The notes: a model not told the origin generated them from the sequence alone. A DNA stretch of 64,000 bases from Setophaga petechia (GCA_024362935.1 JANCRA010000006.1:33783924-33847923); one strand, 5' to 3'; counted from the first letter of the stretch, positions 12,220-23,359 are shown. Numbers and translations: made by a program.

Positions 12220-13448
12220 CTAAGGCAACTGTTGCTGCGGTGCAGACATCCACACCTGCTGATCCACGGGTGCTGGCAACAAGCCAGCAAAGGAGACCTC
12301 CATCGGCTCCGGGGTCTGGAGAGAAGCTTGTGTCTGCACGCGCCCCTCCTGAGCGCTCCGCTTGACGTTTCCCAAGCCTGGCAAAGCCTGCCTGTTAACA
12401 TGAACAGTCGCCTTGAAAACACTGGACATGTGATTCGGCCTACCACACCGACCGCACAAGAACATGGGGAATTTGACCTTCTGCGCTTTCTCCCCTCGCT
12501 TCTTGCCAGCCTGCGCAGTCCCCTGCTGTGGCCGCTTGCCCTGAGGAACTGCCCAAACCGGCTGCACAGTGGCAGCCACAGCAGCCAACTTCCGACCCGG
12601 GGGAACGATGTCTGCACAGGTCTCTGCCATCTCAGAGATAGTAGGGACACCAGGCAGAGCCACTCTGACCTTCCTACAAGCAGCATTGCAATTACAACTT
12701 ACAAGGTTTGCAATCGTAACGCTCCTAGCCAGAGGATCAGGTACCTGCCTCTCCACGGATGCAATCAGCCTTGATGCAAATGCCATGAAAGGCTCATCAT
12801 CCCCCTGGACAATGGTCGCAAATGGCTGCTTCGGAGCAGCCATCTCCAGGGTCTGGACAATCGCTGCCATGCCCAGCGTGTGGCACTGGTCAAGCACAAG
12901 GGGATCAAATCCAACCTGCCCCTGAACATTCTCAGAACGCCCTGTCCCCATCAGCATGTCATCAACAACCTCACGCCTGGGGTCCTGCTGCACCAGTGCA
13001 GCATTCTGCACCACCACTTGGGCCGCCAAACGAGCCCACTTGGTCTCAAAAACACCAAATTGCACAGGGTCAAAAAGAGAATGTACCACACGACGGAGAT
13101 CGTGAGGTGTCAGCACATCCGTAGCAATCCTCCGGAGAGTCTGCATAACCTCAACAGACCCCAAACCATGCTGAGCAGCTGCTTCAGGAGTTCCTTCTCC
13201 AGCTTATATATAAGGGGTTCATGGGTGTTATGAGCAACGGCCCTGATCACAGGGAAAGCCTGGGGACCACCTGGCAAAGCCACCGCACCTGCTGTGTCTC
13301 GGCCCTTGGGCCCCACGGGGACAAGAAGGGATGATTGACTGGGCGCCAGGTCAACACCACTCGTCCCTGTGCCGCCTGCAGCACCAGCAAAGCCAGAGGA
13401 ACCCACTCCGCGACCCTGCAGATGCCGTGAGGAGACAGGCTCATTCAT
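12220..13448 (-). pseudogene. gag: ERV-A gag: capsid and nucleocapsid
   Basis: The 12220-13164 frame (314 codons, open) contains the capsid major homology region (QGDDEPFMAFASRLIASV) and one nucleocapsid knuckle, CGRCGRPNHMSSVF, where the last Cys of C-X2-C-X4-H-X4-C is Phe. The capsid start (AFPVIRAVAHN, then PLIYKLEKELLKQLL) lies in another frame at about 13164-13270, so at least one frameshift splits gag. 13270-13448 is Gly/Ala/Pro-rich linker. Class II type. Only one knuckle is visible and it is damaged. Confidence 0.8.
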
Positions 13449-14008
13449 CTTGTCGGTCTTGGTTTTGGCCTCTCACCAGAAGCGCTCGGGGTGCTTCGGG
13501 CGCACAGTCACCTGGCACGCAGGAAGCGTCCAATGATTTGATGAGAAAGCGCCATGTCCCCGGGCACCCACCGGCCTCCCACTGGCCGTGTCAGCAGTTG
13601 CGCTAAAGGTAAATACCTCAGCGCCCTGCCGTGCCGCAGCTCTGGCCGGAGGCACCTTGGTGAACGCAGGTGCCGGCACGGCCCGCAAATCCGGCGCGGG
13701 CTGGGACGCGACCGGCGCGGGGGCCCCAGCCCCCGACACGGGAGAGGAGCGGGATGCCGAGAGAGGCGCGGCCCGTGGAGCCGCATCACTGCGGGGCGGA
13801 ACAAGGGAGCCGGGCAAGCCCCCTATGAGAGCCCGTCCCGAGCCGCAAGACTCCACAGCGGGCACCGCCCCCACCGAGCGGAGAGGGGCTGGCTGCCCGC
13901 CGACCGGAGCAGGGATGGACGGAGCACTGACCGACGCCCTGCCCCCAGCTGCCTTCGCCGACTGCGCATGCCCAGCCTAGGCTGCAATAAACTGCAGCGG
14001 TCAACAGA
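13449..14008 (-). other. ERV-A leader and gag N-terminal region, GC-rich, not resolved
   Basis: Between the 5' LTR and readable gag. It holds a 134-codon open frame (13473-13874) rich in Ala, Pro and Arg, without a recognisable matrix domain. The sequence right after the LTR on minus (TCTGTTGACCGCTGCAG) does not start with the TGG expected of a primer-binding site. Confidence 0.5.
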
Positions 14009-14300
14009 TGTCGCTAGAGGACACGAAAGAACATAAGCACACCACCGCTCTCAAGGTGAAAGAAAAAAGGGCGTTTATTTTTCTGACTCCAATATTTATA
14101 GTTTTACAAAAGTGACAGCGGATTGGAGGGTGACAGTGACACCTCTCCAATGACATTGGTTAAACCAACAGTCCATCAACTCTCTCCTCCACCAAAGGAA
14201 TGCAAAACAATCAGTTATTTACAAAAAAGTCCGTGAGAAAGTTCCCTACAAGAATGTCAACATCAGAAGGCTTAGAAAATCTTAAAAAACCAGGGTGACA
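14009..14300 (-). repeat. 5' LTR of ERV-A
   Basis: 292 bp, ends TGTCGC...GGTGACA, direct partner of 8464-8757 with many differences. Just outside it (14301 onward) minus reads AAGAAG|GTAAGG, a good donor-like site, so the provirus may lie immediately downstream of a host exon. Confidence 0.85.
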
Positions 14301-15060
14301 CAGCCTTACCTTCTTTTGGGAAGTGTCCTCCGGAGCTGTGCCCAGGCTGGTCTGGAGCTGGGAGCAGCCCTGCCCCACCCAGCCCCTCTCAGCAGCAGCC
14401 CCTGCCCTGCTCAGGGTGGCTCCTTCCCCCCAGAGCTTCTCCCCAGCGCTGGGAGCAGCTCCCCGGGCCGGCTGAGAGCTGTCCCTGGCAGGCAGCAGAG
14501 TCCCTGCCCCAGCACAGCGCCCTGGGCTGCAGGACCCTGCTCTGCAGGACAGCCCTGGGCACCCCTGGCTGCAGCCCCGGCTGCTCAGCCCTGCAGCAGA
14601 GCCGGGCAACAGGAGCTGCCTTGGGCTGTGCCTGGGCTGGGGCAGCAGGGAAAGCCAGCCCTGCCCTAGGGCCACAGCCCTGCCCTGCAGCAGCTCTGAG
14701 AGTCCTCCTGAAAGGTCCTAAAAGCTGTGGGATGTGCCAGCTCCAGGAGATCCCGGCAGGAACTGCAGCTTCTCTTCCCACAGCCAGGGAATGACAGCTT
14801 CAAACCTGGGATGATTTCTGCTCTAGTGAGCCCTGAGTGAGCTCTGCCCTGTGCTCCCAGCCCAGGCTGAGTTTAACCCCTCTGTGCCTCTGTGCTGTGC
14901 CCGGGGTGGCTGCAGGCAGTGCCCCAGCCCTGCTGGGCTGTGCACAGGAGCTGCTCCTGCCCAGAGCTGTCTCTCTGCAGCGCTGCCCTTGCCAGGAGCT
15001 GCCTCTGGGCCAGGAGCCTCGGTGCAGGTTTTTCAAAGGACTTTGGGTTTGGCTTTTGCC
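14301..15060. other. GC-rich stretch, no gene assigned
   Basis: Repetitive in CAGCCCTGCCC-like wording, with long open frames on both strands that look like products of base composition. Minus-strand sequence ending at 14301 has a donor-like GTAAGG and could be the end of an exon, but no family was recognised. Confidence 0.35.
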
Positions 15061-15440
15061 TTGGAGTCTCTGAGAGGTTTGTGCAATCATGGCCTCCAAT
15101 CATCTGCTTTATTCAGTCCCTGGAGAGACTTTGTCAGTAACAATACTCAGTGGGGCTCATTAATACTCAGTTATTTTAAGGCGCTTTGTGTTTCCCTTTT
15201 GATACAGACTCTGTGAGAGGTTTGTGCAATCTTGGCCCCAATTATCTGCTTTAATGAGTCCCTTGAGAGTTTTGTACTGACACTCAATGGGGATCATTAA
15301 TGCCTTGAGATACTCAAAGTTTTTAAGGTGCTTCATGGATTTAATAAAACTTTTAGGTACTTTCAAGGATTTTCCTTCACACACTGAGTCTCTTGAGAGG
15401 TTTATGTGCCATCCTGGCTTCCAGTTCTCTCCTCCAAGGA
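15060..15440. repeat. Diverged tandem repeat, about three units of 140-180 bp
   Basis: The phrase CTGAGAGGTTTGTGCAATC recurs in variant form near 15069, 15211 and 15390. Between the first two copies the following text also matches: ATCTGCTTTA, GAGTCCCT-GAGAG, CTCA-TGGGG-TCATTAATG. Units are clearly diverged. No coding potential is seen. Confidence 0.7.
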
Positions 15441-15489
15441 GTCCATGAGGAGCCTGTGTTGGGTATCTCCCTCCTTTCTCTTTTACAAC

Positions 15490-17153
15490 ACAGATGGAAC
15501 TGAAAGAATTTTAAAAGACCTTCTAAAAGCATCCAAACACACATGGGACAATTAACAATACAACAACAACCACTAAGAGAATTAATAGTCCTGTTTTAGC
15601 TGGATATCATCCAACTCTTTAGTCCCTTGGATTGGAAGAGTTTATTGAACCAGTCTTTGTTTTCCACTTGAAGCTTCTTGAACCCGTCCTTCAGTACCTG
15701 AATGCTCTTGTGGATTGACTCGCTGTGGCTGGAGAGCTTCATGCAACACATGCCCTCAGAGTCTACACAGCCATGCCCGTGTGCCCAGACTAAAAACTCT
15801 ATCACTGTTCTGCAAGGTGGCATGTCTGATGGTCTCTGTGTCTGAGAGCAGGCCACCCAATGTGAGGGAGGTAGCATTGGTTTGCTTACTTAACAGGCAC
15901 CCAAGATGGTCTCATTGTCCTAAAGCTTTAGCTGCAGCCACCCAAGGTAGTAACATGGAGGCTGCTATTTTCTTGTTTTTACTCCAACAGATGACATTAT
16001 TTTATGCAATCATATTCAAAGTAGTATGTAGATCTTTTTGCACTGTTTCTCTGGCCATTAATCATTTTGGTGTTGGGTGCCAGCAAGGTAAGCCTCCCCA
16101 AGCTACAATGTCCGCCTTCAATGTGTGCAGGGACACCAGGCCATGCTCTATCCCTGCAAATAAGAAACACACCCTGCAGCAACTGGAGTGGGTAGCTGCT
16201 GGACCAAGAAATTATGGAAGAAGTGTAATTACACCATCTGGTCTGGTTTTTGTAAGTGGGATGATAGGGAGATGTCTCTCCTGATAGTTTCTTTTTCTCT
16301 TGTAATTTTGTGTCTTTCACCCTCTTCCCATCTCAGATGATAATAAAATGTTACACAAAAGTCCATTTTTATAGAGCTGAGAATTTCTACCCCCTGAGTT
16401 CGAGTGGTGCATGCAGGAGCTTCTGGCTCCAGCAGTCCCAAGCATCGACAGGGTTGCACTTCTTTGCTGTCAGGATTGTCACCTCGCATACTGCAGATGG
16501 CATCCTCAGTTATTGGCCAGACATCTGTAGGCAACCCCACTGGGCAGGTGGAGAAGGGGTCGTCAGGGCTAGCCACAGACAGGCACAGGGTGTCTTGTTT
16601 CATGGCTTTTGCTAGAGTGATCCATACCTTGTGCTTTGTGTTTTTAGGGTTATCCATCCACTCAGGAGGAGCATGGTTGCAAACAGGCTGAGGAATGGGA
16701 GTAGAAGCTTCTTATGTGTCATCTTCAAAAGAATTGTCTAGTCCAGGTGTTAAATGCTAAACAGAACAGGCCTATCAGCAACACCAGCCACTGTATGATA
16801 TCATTGATATTTAGAGTGGATCTGAACCCTTCCGAAACTGGTGGGGCGGACCCAAAAAGATGGTTAAAGGGTTGGGAGACGATTTCGCCCGGTGCCATTT
16901 CATTACAGCAGGTGTCATTATTTAAGTAACCCCAAAAACATACAGTTAGTGTGTGATAGCTGTGAATCCATGTGCCTGCTTTCCAGAGGTAGTTAAAAAT
17001 CCATGAATCCCTCACCTTATTCACCCATAAAACAAGCCAGATAACAGACACAGTAGCCTTGGTTAAAGGACCCATGTTCAGATAAGGGCCTACAAATGGG
17101 AGAAATACAGCCACGATCACGTGCCACCCAAACCAGGGCAAGCTGGACCACAT
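15490..17153 (-). pseudogene. env: ERV-B env (alpharetrovirus-like TM), broken
   Basis: Starts with MWSSLPWFGWHVIVAVFLPF, a plausible long signal peptide (17153). Surface-subunit pieces follow at 17153-16725 and 16657-16229 in different frames; the second has KVWITLAKAMKQDTLCL and PFSTCPVGLP. The transmembrane subunit is at 15877-15596: HGHGCVDSEGMCC gives a C-X6-CC motif, followed by a heptad-like stretch (SIHKSIQVLKDGFKKL). A hydrophobic anchor (LLILLVVVVVLLIVPC) is read in another frame at about 15575-15510. The TM wording is of the avian leukosis type. Several frameshifts and stops make it nonfunctional. Confidence 0.75.
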
Positions 17154-17248
17154 GGTGTCACTTCATGAGGTTTCTATAGTGGCACACACACACAAAAAAT
17201 TAGATTACTCAAGAACTGTTATTCCCTTTTGGTTTCTGTGCCCTCAAG

Positions 17249-17265
17249 GCCCACATTGGGCGCCA
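17249..17265 (-). other. Primer-binding site of ERV-B, tRNA-Lys type
   Basis: Minus strand reads TGGCGCCCAATGTGGGC, close to the complement of the tRNA-Lys 3' end used by many class II retroviruses, five bases (GATTT) inside the LTR end. Confidence 0.75.
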
Positions 17266-17270
17266 AAATC

Positions 17271-17850
17271 TGTCTTGGTTTGGAAAGACAGGAGTCTGCT
17301 AAGGAAGGCAGGAGCCTCCCCTGAAATGGAGAATGTAAACCCTTCCCACCTCCCCGAATTGCTGTAAATTTTAAATTAAGGGGGTTCTCAGGCTTTTTCC
17401 TGCTCCCAAAAATATGGGAGCAGGAAAAAACAGTTCTTTAATAGGGAAGGAAAAAAAGAAAAGGATAAAATCAACAATGCAGGACACTAGAACAACACTG
17501 ACAGAGTCAGAACCCAACCTGACACCCTGTGGGGTGTTGGTAGCAGTCCAATTGGAAATGTGGCTGCAGTCCTGGAGCGTCAGGTGTGGTTCTGTTGGAG
17601 CAAGGGGGTCGTGTAGAGAAGGATGTATTCCTCCTCTGAAGATCCAGTGGAAGAAGAGACAGCTGCTGTTCCTCCGGGGAAGCCAGTGGAGAAAGCCGTG
17701 CCGTGTTTCAAAAACCTCTGGATTCTATCTGGGTAGCAATGCTTGGCTCCTCCCTCTGGGCGGAGCATCTCACACAGTTCTTATCAGTCAGGCACTGACA
17801 TTCAATAGTCTGTTACCAGCAGATGTCCCCTCCTGAGGGAGGTGTGAGTG
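17271..17850 (-). repeat. 5' LTR of ERV-B
   Basis: Begins TGTCTTGGTTTGGAAAG on plus, so on minus it ends in CA just before the PBS. Contains a 13-bp palindrome pair (CCTGCTCCCAAAA...TGGGAGCAGG, 17399-17426) and AATAAA-like text. The outer end is not defined; 17850 is an estimate. Confidence 0.6.
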
Positions 17851-19379
17851 TGGTAATTCAAAGAGAGAGATAAAGCAAACTGCCCACTTGACAAAAGATA
17901 ATCTGCCATACAGATGGTAATTGAAAACATCTTGCATTGCAATCTTCAACAACAGTACAACTTACTTGAAAAGTTTTTTGACCAATCACACAAAGTAAAA
18001 GCATATTGACAGTAGCTCTATCCAACCACTGTAAGCACACGTACCTTTGGTTAAACACTGCTGGCTTATTTCAAATACAATACCTGCTTGTAAGCCTTAA
18101 AACACAATGCACAGAGCTCCCTTATAAAGCTTAGAACTTCCTCATATCTTGCTAGATATACTCTTCTGTAGCTTAGGGAGTTATTCTAGCCAAGTGTTGA
18201 TACACAGACCATTGCTCTATTTGTCCTTACTTTTCTACTTCTTATATAACTTTTCTGCTGACAAATCTTATGGCTACTGCTTAGCTCTAATCACAGCAGA
18301 TTAGTAGACGACCTGAGTCCCAAGTGCAAAAAAGCCTTCAAATGTCATGTATTATTCAAAGCATGAGATATTTCAAGTCAGAAAATATATAATTAGCTGC
18401 TTCTCTAACAAAAAGAGTTTCCTATCTTATGAGCCAGAGATGACTTAAACAATTTAGAAGTGATTTAAAAACCCCTGGGGTGATTTGGGGTGATTTCAAC
18501 AGAACTCTCCACAGCTCTCCCACAGCTCTCTGAAATATAGAAATAGTATTTAATCTGTGCAGCCATTTGTAAAGAAGAAAATAATTTCTTGTGCCCAAGA
18601 AACAGAAATTCATTTGTTCATTATTCAGAAAAGTCATCCTAATTTTACAGAACAATGAAAGTAAAATCGGAACAATATGCTTCTATTTACAATGGAATTT
18701 TTATAAATCCTTTCTCTGCTAAGTCTTATTTCATGGGATTTTTTAGCTCTTCTTCCACCTGTACTTTCAGAATGCAATCTGCTCAGAATAGTGAGTGACT
18801 TTCTGCTAAGCTGTGCAACCACAGAGCATTGACAACGGCCTTTGTGAAATCCAGTATGAAGTGACTTGTGAAAGTCAATTAGAATTCAGTATTTGGTTAG
18901 AGATTCTTATGCACACAACATCTAGACACCTCGCCAGTCAGATTGTCTCAACACGGATGTGTGTAGATCTATTTTACCCGCAATTTCTTTCTTTACCTTA
19001 TCACAGAATGAGATCCCTACCAACTCAGGGACAAATTAAACCCATTGCCCTTCAGCACTAGGGGTATTCAGCCCTCTGCTGTCATTTTGAGTAGCCTGCT
19101 GATATCCTGCGTGTAGATAATTGTATTCCAATGTGCCATAAACCCATTGCAAAAGTAGTGAAACCCATCTCAGTACTTGTTTCCCTTCTTCCTAAGGAAT
19201 GAAAATTGAATCCTCCACCCCTCCTTGCAGTCCTTTGACATAGACTACAACTACTCCTTGTCACATCTTATGGGCACACTAGTGTGACACGGCTGGCACA
19301 GGTTCCAGCAGTGCAAACAGAAAGTGCATAGGGACTTTTGTTGTCTGCTAAGTAAATTACTGTGGCTGTCATGACGTAG
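17851..19379. other. No gene recognised
   Basis: AT-rich intergenic sequence with no open frame of note, no recognised repeat and no RNA gene. Minus strand around 18430-18660 shows short open text but no motif. Confidence 0.4.
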
Positions 19380-19383
19380 ATTA

Positions 19384-19465
19384 CACACACACACCAAAAA
19401 AAAAAAAAAAAGAAAAAAACAAACAAAACAAAAAACCAAAAAAAAGAAAACCAAGAAAAACCCCC
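19384..19465. repeat. (CA)n/A-rich low-complexity tract
   Basis: A short CA run followed by about 15 A residues and then A-rich text with C, G interruptions. May be the tail of a retroposed sequence or simple expansion; no source element was identified. Confidence 0.7.
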
Positions 19466-20146
19466 AAAACAATCTAAGAAGAGATTCTAGATTTCCATAG
19501 ATCAGAAAAACAAGAAACCCTAACAAACAAATGTAAAAAAAGAAGATAAATTGAAACTTCTAGTTATCAAGAGATCAGGAAAATTTAAAAAGCAAACAAC
19601 ACAACAAATCAATCCAGGTACACCTTTGCAGGATTCCTGCCTGAGAACCTGTGAGACTCTATGTTCTCAGGTTAGTCAAGACTTCTCTTATTTTCTAGAC
19701 TGCTCTGTGAGCCACTGCTGTGTTTCCCTATTCTCCATTTCTCTCTTCCCAGCGTTTCCCTGTAGTGTGGCAGAAGAAATTGAAGCATGCCTTGAAGTCA
19801 TCCCGCGTACTACTCAGGTCTCTTTTGCTTCTCTGTTTTGGAAAGGGAAGCGCAGTGCTTCTCACCGCTGTGGCAAAGCCGAATCAGACGGAGAACCCCG
19901 GACGCACAGCTCATGTGAGGGCAGCCCGGGAGCCGCAGCCACAGGCTGGAGAAGCCCCCTGCCCCCCGTGCTGGGGCTGGCAGCTGTGGCCCTGCCCGGC
20001 CCCGCAGCCGGGCCCGCCAGCCTGCGCCCCGCACGCCGCTCCCTGCCCCGGGCCGTGCGGGCCGGCTCGGCCGCTGCTGGGCGCAGGCAGCGCCCGGCCG
20101 AGGGGCAGAGCCCGCGCCGAGCCTTCCCTGCCGGCGCTCCCCGCAG
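19466..20146. other. Flank and possible upstream exons of MROH-like gene C, unresolved
   Basis: Becomes strongly GC-rich from 19910. Plus-strand text KHALKSSRVLLRSLLLLCF (about 19780-19836) resembles an MROH helix and may be an upstream exon of gene C, but no splice frame could be fixed. The long plus open frame here is mainly a base-composition effect. Confidence 0.35.
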
Positions 20147-21021
20147 CTGCTGCAGGACGAGAGCCGAGCGGCCGAGCACCTGCGCTGGGCCCTACCGCAC
20201 CTGCAGAGCCCACAGAGGCCCCTGCGACAGGCGGCCGGCAGGCCGATGGGTGAGCCCCGAGCCCGGCGCCCCTCCCTGCCCCCGGCCCGGCCGCTGCCCC
20301 GGCTCCAGCGGGAGCCGCGCCCGGGCCGCTGCAGCTCCGCCCGCCCTCGGCGCTACCGCCGCCCTCCCGCAGCCGAGCCCTCGGGCGGCAGCGTGCGGCA
20401 GGGCCGGCAGGAGCCCTGCCCGGGCAGGAGGGCGTGCGGCCGCAGGGTGGCAGCGCCCGTGTCGGGCAGCTGTGCCGCCTGGCGCCGCCACGGGCTCTAT
20501 CCTGCCAAGGCTGGCCGGAGCGCTCATGGTGGGGCAGAAGGAGGAGCTCCAGGTCCTCAGTCAGGGTGAGTGGGGGCAGCCGCGGGGGTGCCAGCGGGGG
20601 CCGCCGGGGGCAGCTGCAAATCCCGGCTCCGGAGCTACAATCCCTGCCCGGGCTGCCGAGGGCTCTGCTCCCTGTGCGGACGAGGGGCGGCGGGGACAGA
20701 GTCCGGAGAGCTTTCAGGGACACGAGGGGCAGCCGAGGCCAGCACCTTCCGGCCCAAGCCCGTGTCTCCGGCTCCCTTCTGGCCATAGCAGGAGCCGGCT
20801 GGGATTGCCTGGCAGGAGTATTTCCCTGGATTCCCGCAATCCGGCCTCTAACCGTGGCTCTGGGCTTCTTTTTTCCAGCCCTTCAAGCCCTGAAGGAGTA
20901 CGAGTGCCCTTTCTTCATCAACCAATTTATCCTGCTGATGAAGTTTGAGGCAAGATCTGCCGAACTTCGTCTGCAGGATCAGAAGAACCCGTGTCCTTGG
21001 GCAACCCCCAGTTGCCAATGA
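20147..21021 (+). CDS. MROH-like gene C, last three exons
   Basis: Plus-strand exons 20147-20249 (103 nt), 20509-20565 (57 nt) and 20879-21021 (terminal, TGA at 21019-21021). The first two have the same lengths and phases as exons 7059-7161 and 6730-6786 of gene B, and the peptide is clearly the same (ESRAAEHLRWALPHLQSPQR here, RSRAAEHLHRALRYLQSPQE there). The terminal exon (ALQALKEYECPFFINQFILL) is unlike the terminal exon of gene B. AATAAA at 21223 gives a plausible 3' end. Upstream exons are missing or unrecognised, so it may be a 3' gene fragment. It faces the opposite way to genes A and B. Confidence 0.65.
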
Positions 21022-21222
21022 AGATGAGACCACCTGCAGAGCACAGGGGACCAGCTGGAACTCCAGGCACAGCTCTTGTTGGTCACAGCTGAGCCTGTGG
21101 GAAGCTCCAGGGGCTCCTGGCATCTCCCTCCTTGTTGGCAGCTCCCTCCCTCTCTCCAGCCCCCAGGCCCTGCCCAGCCCCTTTTTTGCCTCCCAGTTCA
21201 CCCCTTTGCTTTGCCTTCCCTT

Positions 21223-21228
21223 AATAAA
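21223..21228 (+). terminator. Polyadenylation signal of MROH-like gene C
   Basis: AATAAA about 200 bp after the stop codon, followed by GT/T-rich sequence (TTTTAGCTTTGTCACTTT), as expected for a vertebrate 3' end. Confidence 0.6.
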
Positions 21229-22084
21229 CAGTTTTAGCTTTGTCACTTTACCCACGTGTCCATGGAGCTGAAGTGGCAGAAACCCTGAGCCCCGGGACAC
21301 GCAGGGCCCTGCTGCCGTTCTCTTCCACGCTGTGTTCTGTGCACGGGCAGAGAGGAACAAGGGCAGCTCAGGCTGCAAAGGTCCCTGTGCTGCTGCTCCA
21401 GTTGCACAGCACCATGGAGTTGAAGGTCGTGCTGAGCATGCTGAAGGGAGCAAGGAGCCTGGGTTTTAGAAGAGCCAGCTTGAGGATGCTCTGAAGGCAG
21501 CTGTGAGGGATTCCACAGCATGCATCTATGGAGAGCAGAGGAGCTTGCAATGCTGGAAGTTTTTCACAGAGAGCTTCCTGAAAGCACAGCAATGCTCCAT
21601 CCCTACACAGGGACAGGAAGAGGGCAGAAGCAGAGACCGTCGTGACCTAACAGTGAGCTCTGGGTGTGCTCAGAAGCAGCAGCAGCAGCAGGGAGTGGCT
21701 GAGCCTCAGAGGCAGGACAGTCCCAGTGGCTGCAGCATTGTAGGGCAGTGCCTGCAGGCTCGGTGTGGTTCTGGCAGCTGTGGTCTCCCCACAAGGGAGG
21801 AATGGCAGCCCCTGCCTCAGGCCCAGTCAGAAACCCAACCAAGTGAGACCAGAGGGAGGAGACCCTTCGCACCTCTCTTGGGCAGGGCTGCAAAACAGCC
21901 GCTGCATCTTCCTGCCCCTCTGTTTGGGGTGTGCTGAGCCCAGAGCCGGCCAGCTTGTGTCCTGCTGTGCCACGAGCGTTCTGGGCAGGCAGGAGAAGGG
22001 CTGCGTGCACGGCGGAGCGTCCTGCAAGGGGCTCACCAGAGCCTCCTGCGGGAACAGGCTGCGGAGCACGGAGGGTCTGGGACA

Positions 22085-22400
22085 TCGCACCATCACCAAT
22101 ATGATCTAGTGAAGCCAAATTTATTATCCTTTAAAAGACTATATTTAAAATAAATCTCTACTGTCCACGTCTCTCTAGCTAATACATGATTGCTTAATCC
22201 TAGCTGTTCACGCATCTAAAATAGAATGCTGATTGGATCATCTAATTTTTGACACATCTTGCTGTGGTTGTCTGGCTTACCCATGGCTCACTTTCCCAAG
22301 CTTTCTGACAAACTTGCTGAGTCGTGATGACTCTTCTTCTTGTATCTTTTTTGAGGATTTACCACCCCCAATTCTGAGTATGTCCATAATTCATTCTTTG
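22085..22400. mobile_element. LTR-like block inside the left arm
   Basis: Changes at about 22085 from GC-rich to AT-rich text, with AATAAA-type hexamers on both strands (22125-22160) and pyrimidine-rich sequence further in, then ERV gag on plus. Position directly upstream of gag suggests the 5' LTR and leader of a class II element. Ends not defined; a mirror copy is at 51240-51560. Confidence 0.4.
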
Positions 22401-22499
22401 TGAACATGTTCACTGTCCATTATTACAAGCAGGCTGGATTGTGCATCGGCTGAATATGGTCCTTGTCTTGCAAAAACTCCCCCATTCTGGCTCTGAGCC

Positions 22500-23135
22500 A
22501 GCATTCAGCCAGTTAAACAAAATTCTCCCTCTCACGCTGTAAAGAACGTGGAATTGGAGTTGGAATGTGACCCTGAAATTGAAGCAGCTCAGAAACTAAA
22601 GTAGAAAATGTTATTCCAGAAGCTATTGTAGAAGGGACCTTTCTCTCCAATGATGTAGAAGCTTTTCCTGTAGTAACTCATACTGCAAGTAGAGTTTGAG
22701 AACCTTTCAATTGGAAGATTTTAGAAAAATTGAGAGCTGCAATTTCATAATTTGGTTGAAAATCCCAACTTGCACAGTTACTTCTGCAGTATATTTTTCC
22801 ATCTAACACATTAATTCCAGCTGATGTGCATACCCTAATAAGACTTATAATGCCACCCCATCAGCAGGAGATGTTTCATAAAAGCTGGGAGGAAAAGTGT
22901 GCTCAAGAAGCAGCAAGACCTAGAGTGCAGGGTGATCCTCTATATAGTTTAACAGCACAACAGTTACTTGGCAAGGGGCCCTGGGCTACTGCCACTGGCC
23001 AGGCTAAGAGCACTGATCAAGTCTTACAGATGAGGCAACAACTAGCATATAATGCTATCCTTGCACTTCCAGGTAAGTTTCACACCATGTCTTTTACACA
23101 AAGTCACCAAAGAAGAATGAAGACTTTGATACATT
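22500..23135 (+). pseudogene. gag: ERV-C gag fragment (betaretrovirus-like capsid)
   Basis: Plus-strand text with frame breaks: an acidic linker (NVELELECDPEIEA), capsid start (AFPVVTHTASRV followed by a stop), then from 22826 an open 104-codon stretch with TLIRLIMPPHQQEMFHKSW, VQGDPLYSLTAQQLLGKGPW and AYNAILALP. This is the N-terminal capsid domain of class II avian ERVs. It stops before the major homology region and runs into LTR-like sequence at about 23360. The shorter inverted copy is at 50965-51230. Confidence 0.75.
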
Positions 23136-23359
23136 TGTAGACAAATTGCATGGAGCTATCTATAAAAATTCTGATTTAAATTCAGACACAAAGATACAGT
23201 GGTTTGGATTTTGGGATCATTACTCCATTCCAAATGGCTTTCCCTTCAGTCACAAGAGCCTTCCATCTCTTCCAAAAATTGCCCGCTGAAACTCTTCTGC
23301 TGCCTTCCAAATCAGTTCACTACTCCAGCATAACCCTTGAAGCATGGGCAGCTGACTCT

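Larger units (their letters stand above)
8464..14300 (-). mobile_element. ERV-A: class II (betaretrovirus/ERVK-like) provirus without env
   Basis: Two direct repeats, 8464-8757 and 14009-14300, bound gag, pro/dUTPase-like and pol on the minus strand, in retroviral order. No env lies between the integrase stop (8834) and the 3' LTR. The LTRs differ at roughly one base in eight by eye, so the insertion is old. No target-site duplication was found (left flank CTCACC, right flank CAGCCT), and no convincing tRNA primer site follows the 5' LTR. pol carries at least two nonsense codons and one frameshift, so it is dead. It sits directly upstream of MROH-like gene B. Confidence 0.85.
15466..17850 (-). 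mobile_element. ERV-B: env remnant with tRNA-Lys-type PBS and one LTR
   Basis: Minus order: LTR (17271 to about 17850), PBS (17249-17265), env (17153-15490), polypurine tract (plus CTCCCTCCTTTCTCTTTT, 15467-15484). gag and pol are absent: only about 95 bp separate the PBS from the env start codon. A matching 3' LTR was not found beyond the polypurine tract, where the sequence changes to the tandem-repeat block. Looks like a copy derived from a spliced env transcript or an internal deletion, later truncated. Confidence 0.7.

Noticed and set aside
19551..20948. 465-codon open frame on plus
   Set aside because: GC-rich composition; it overlaps two MROH exons in the wrong frame and crosses their introns.
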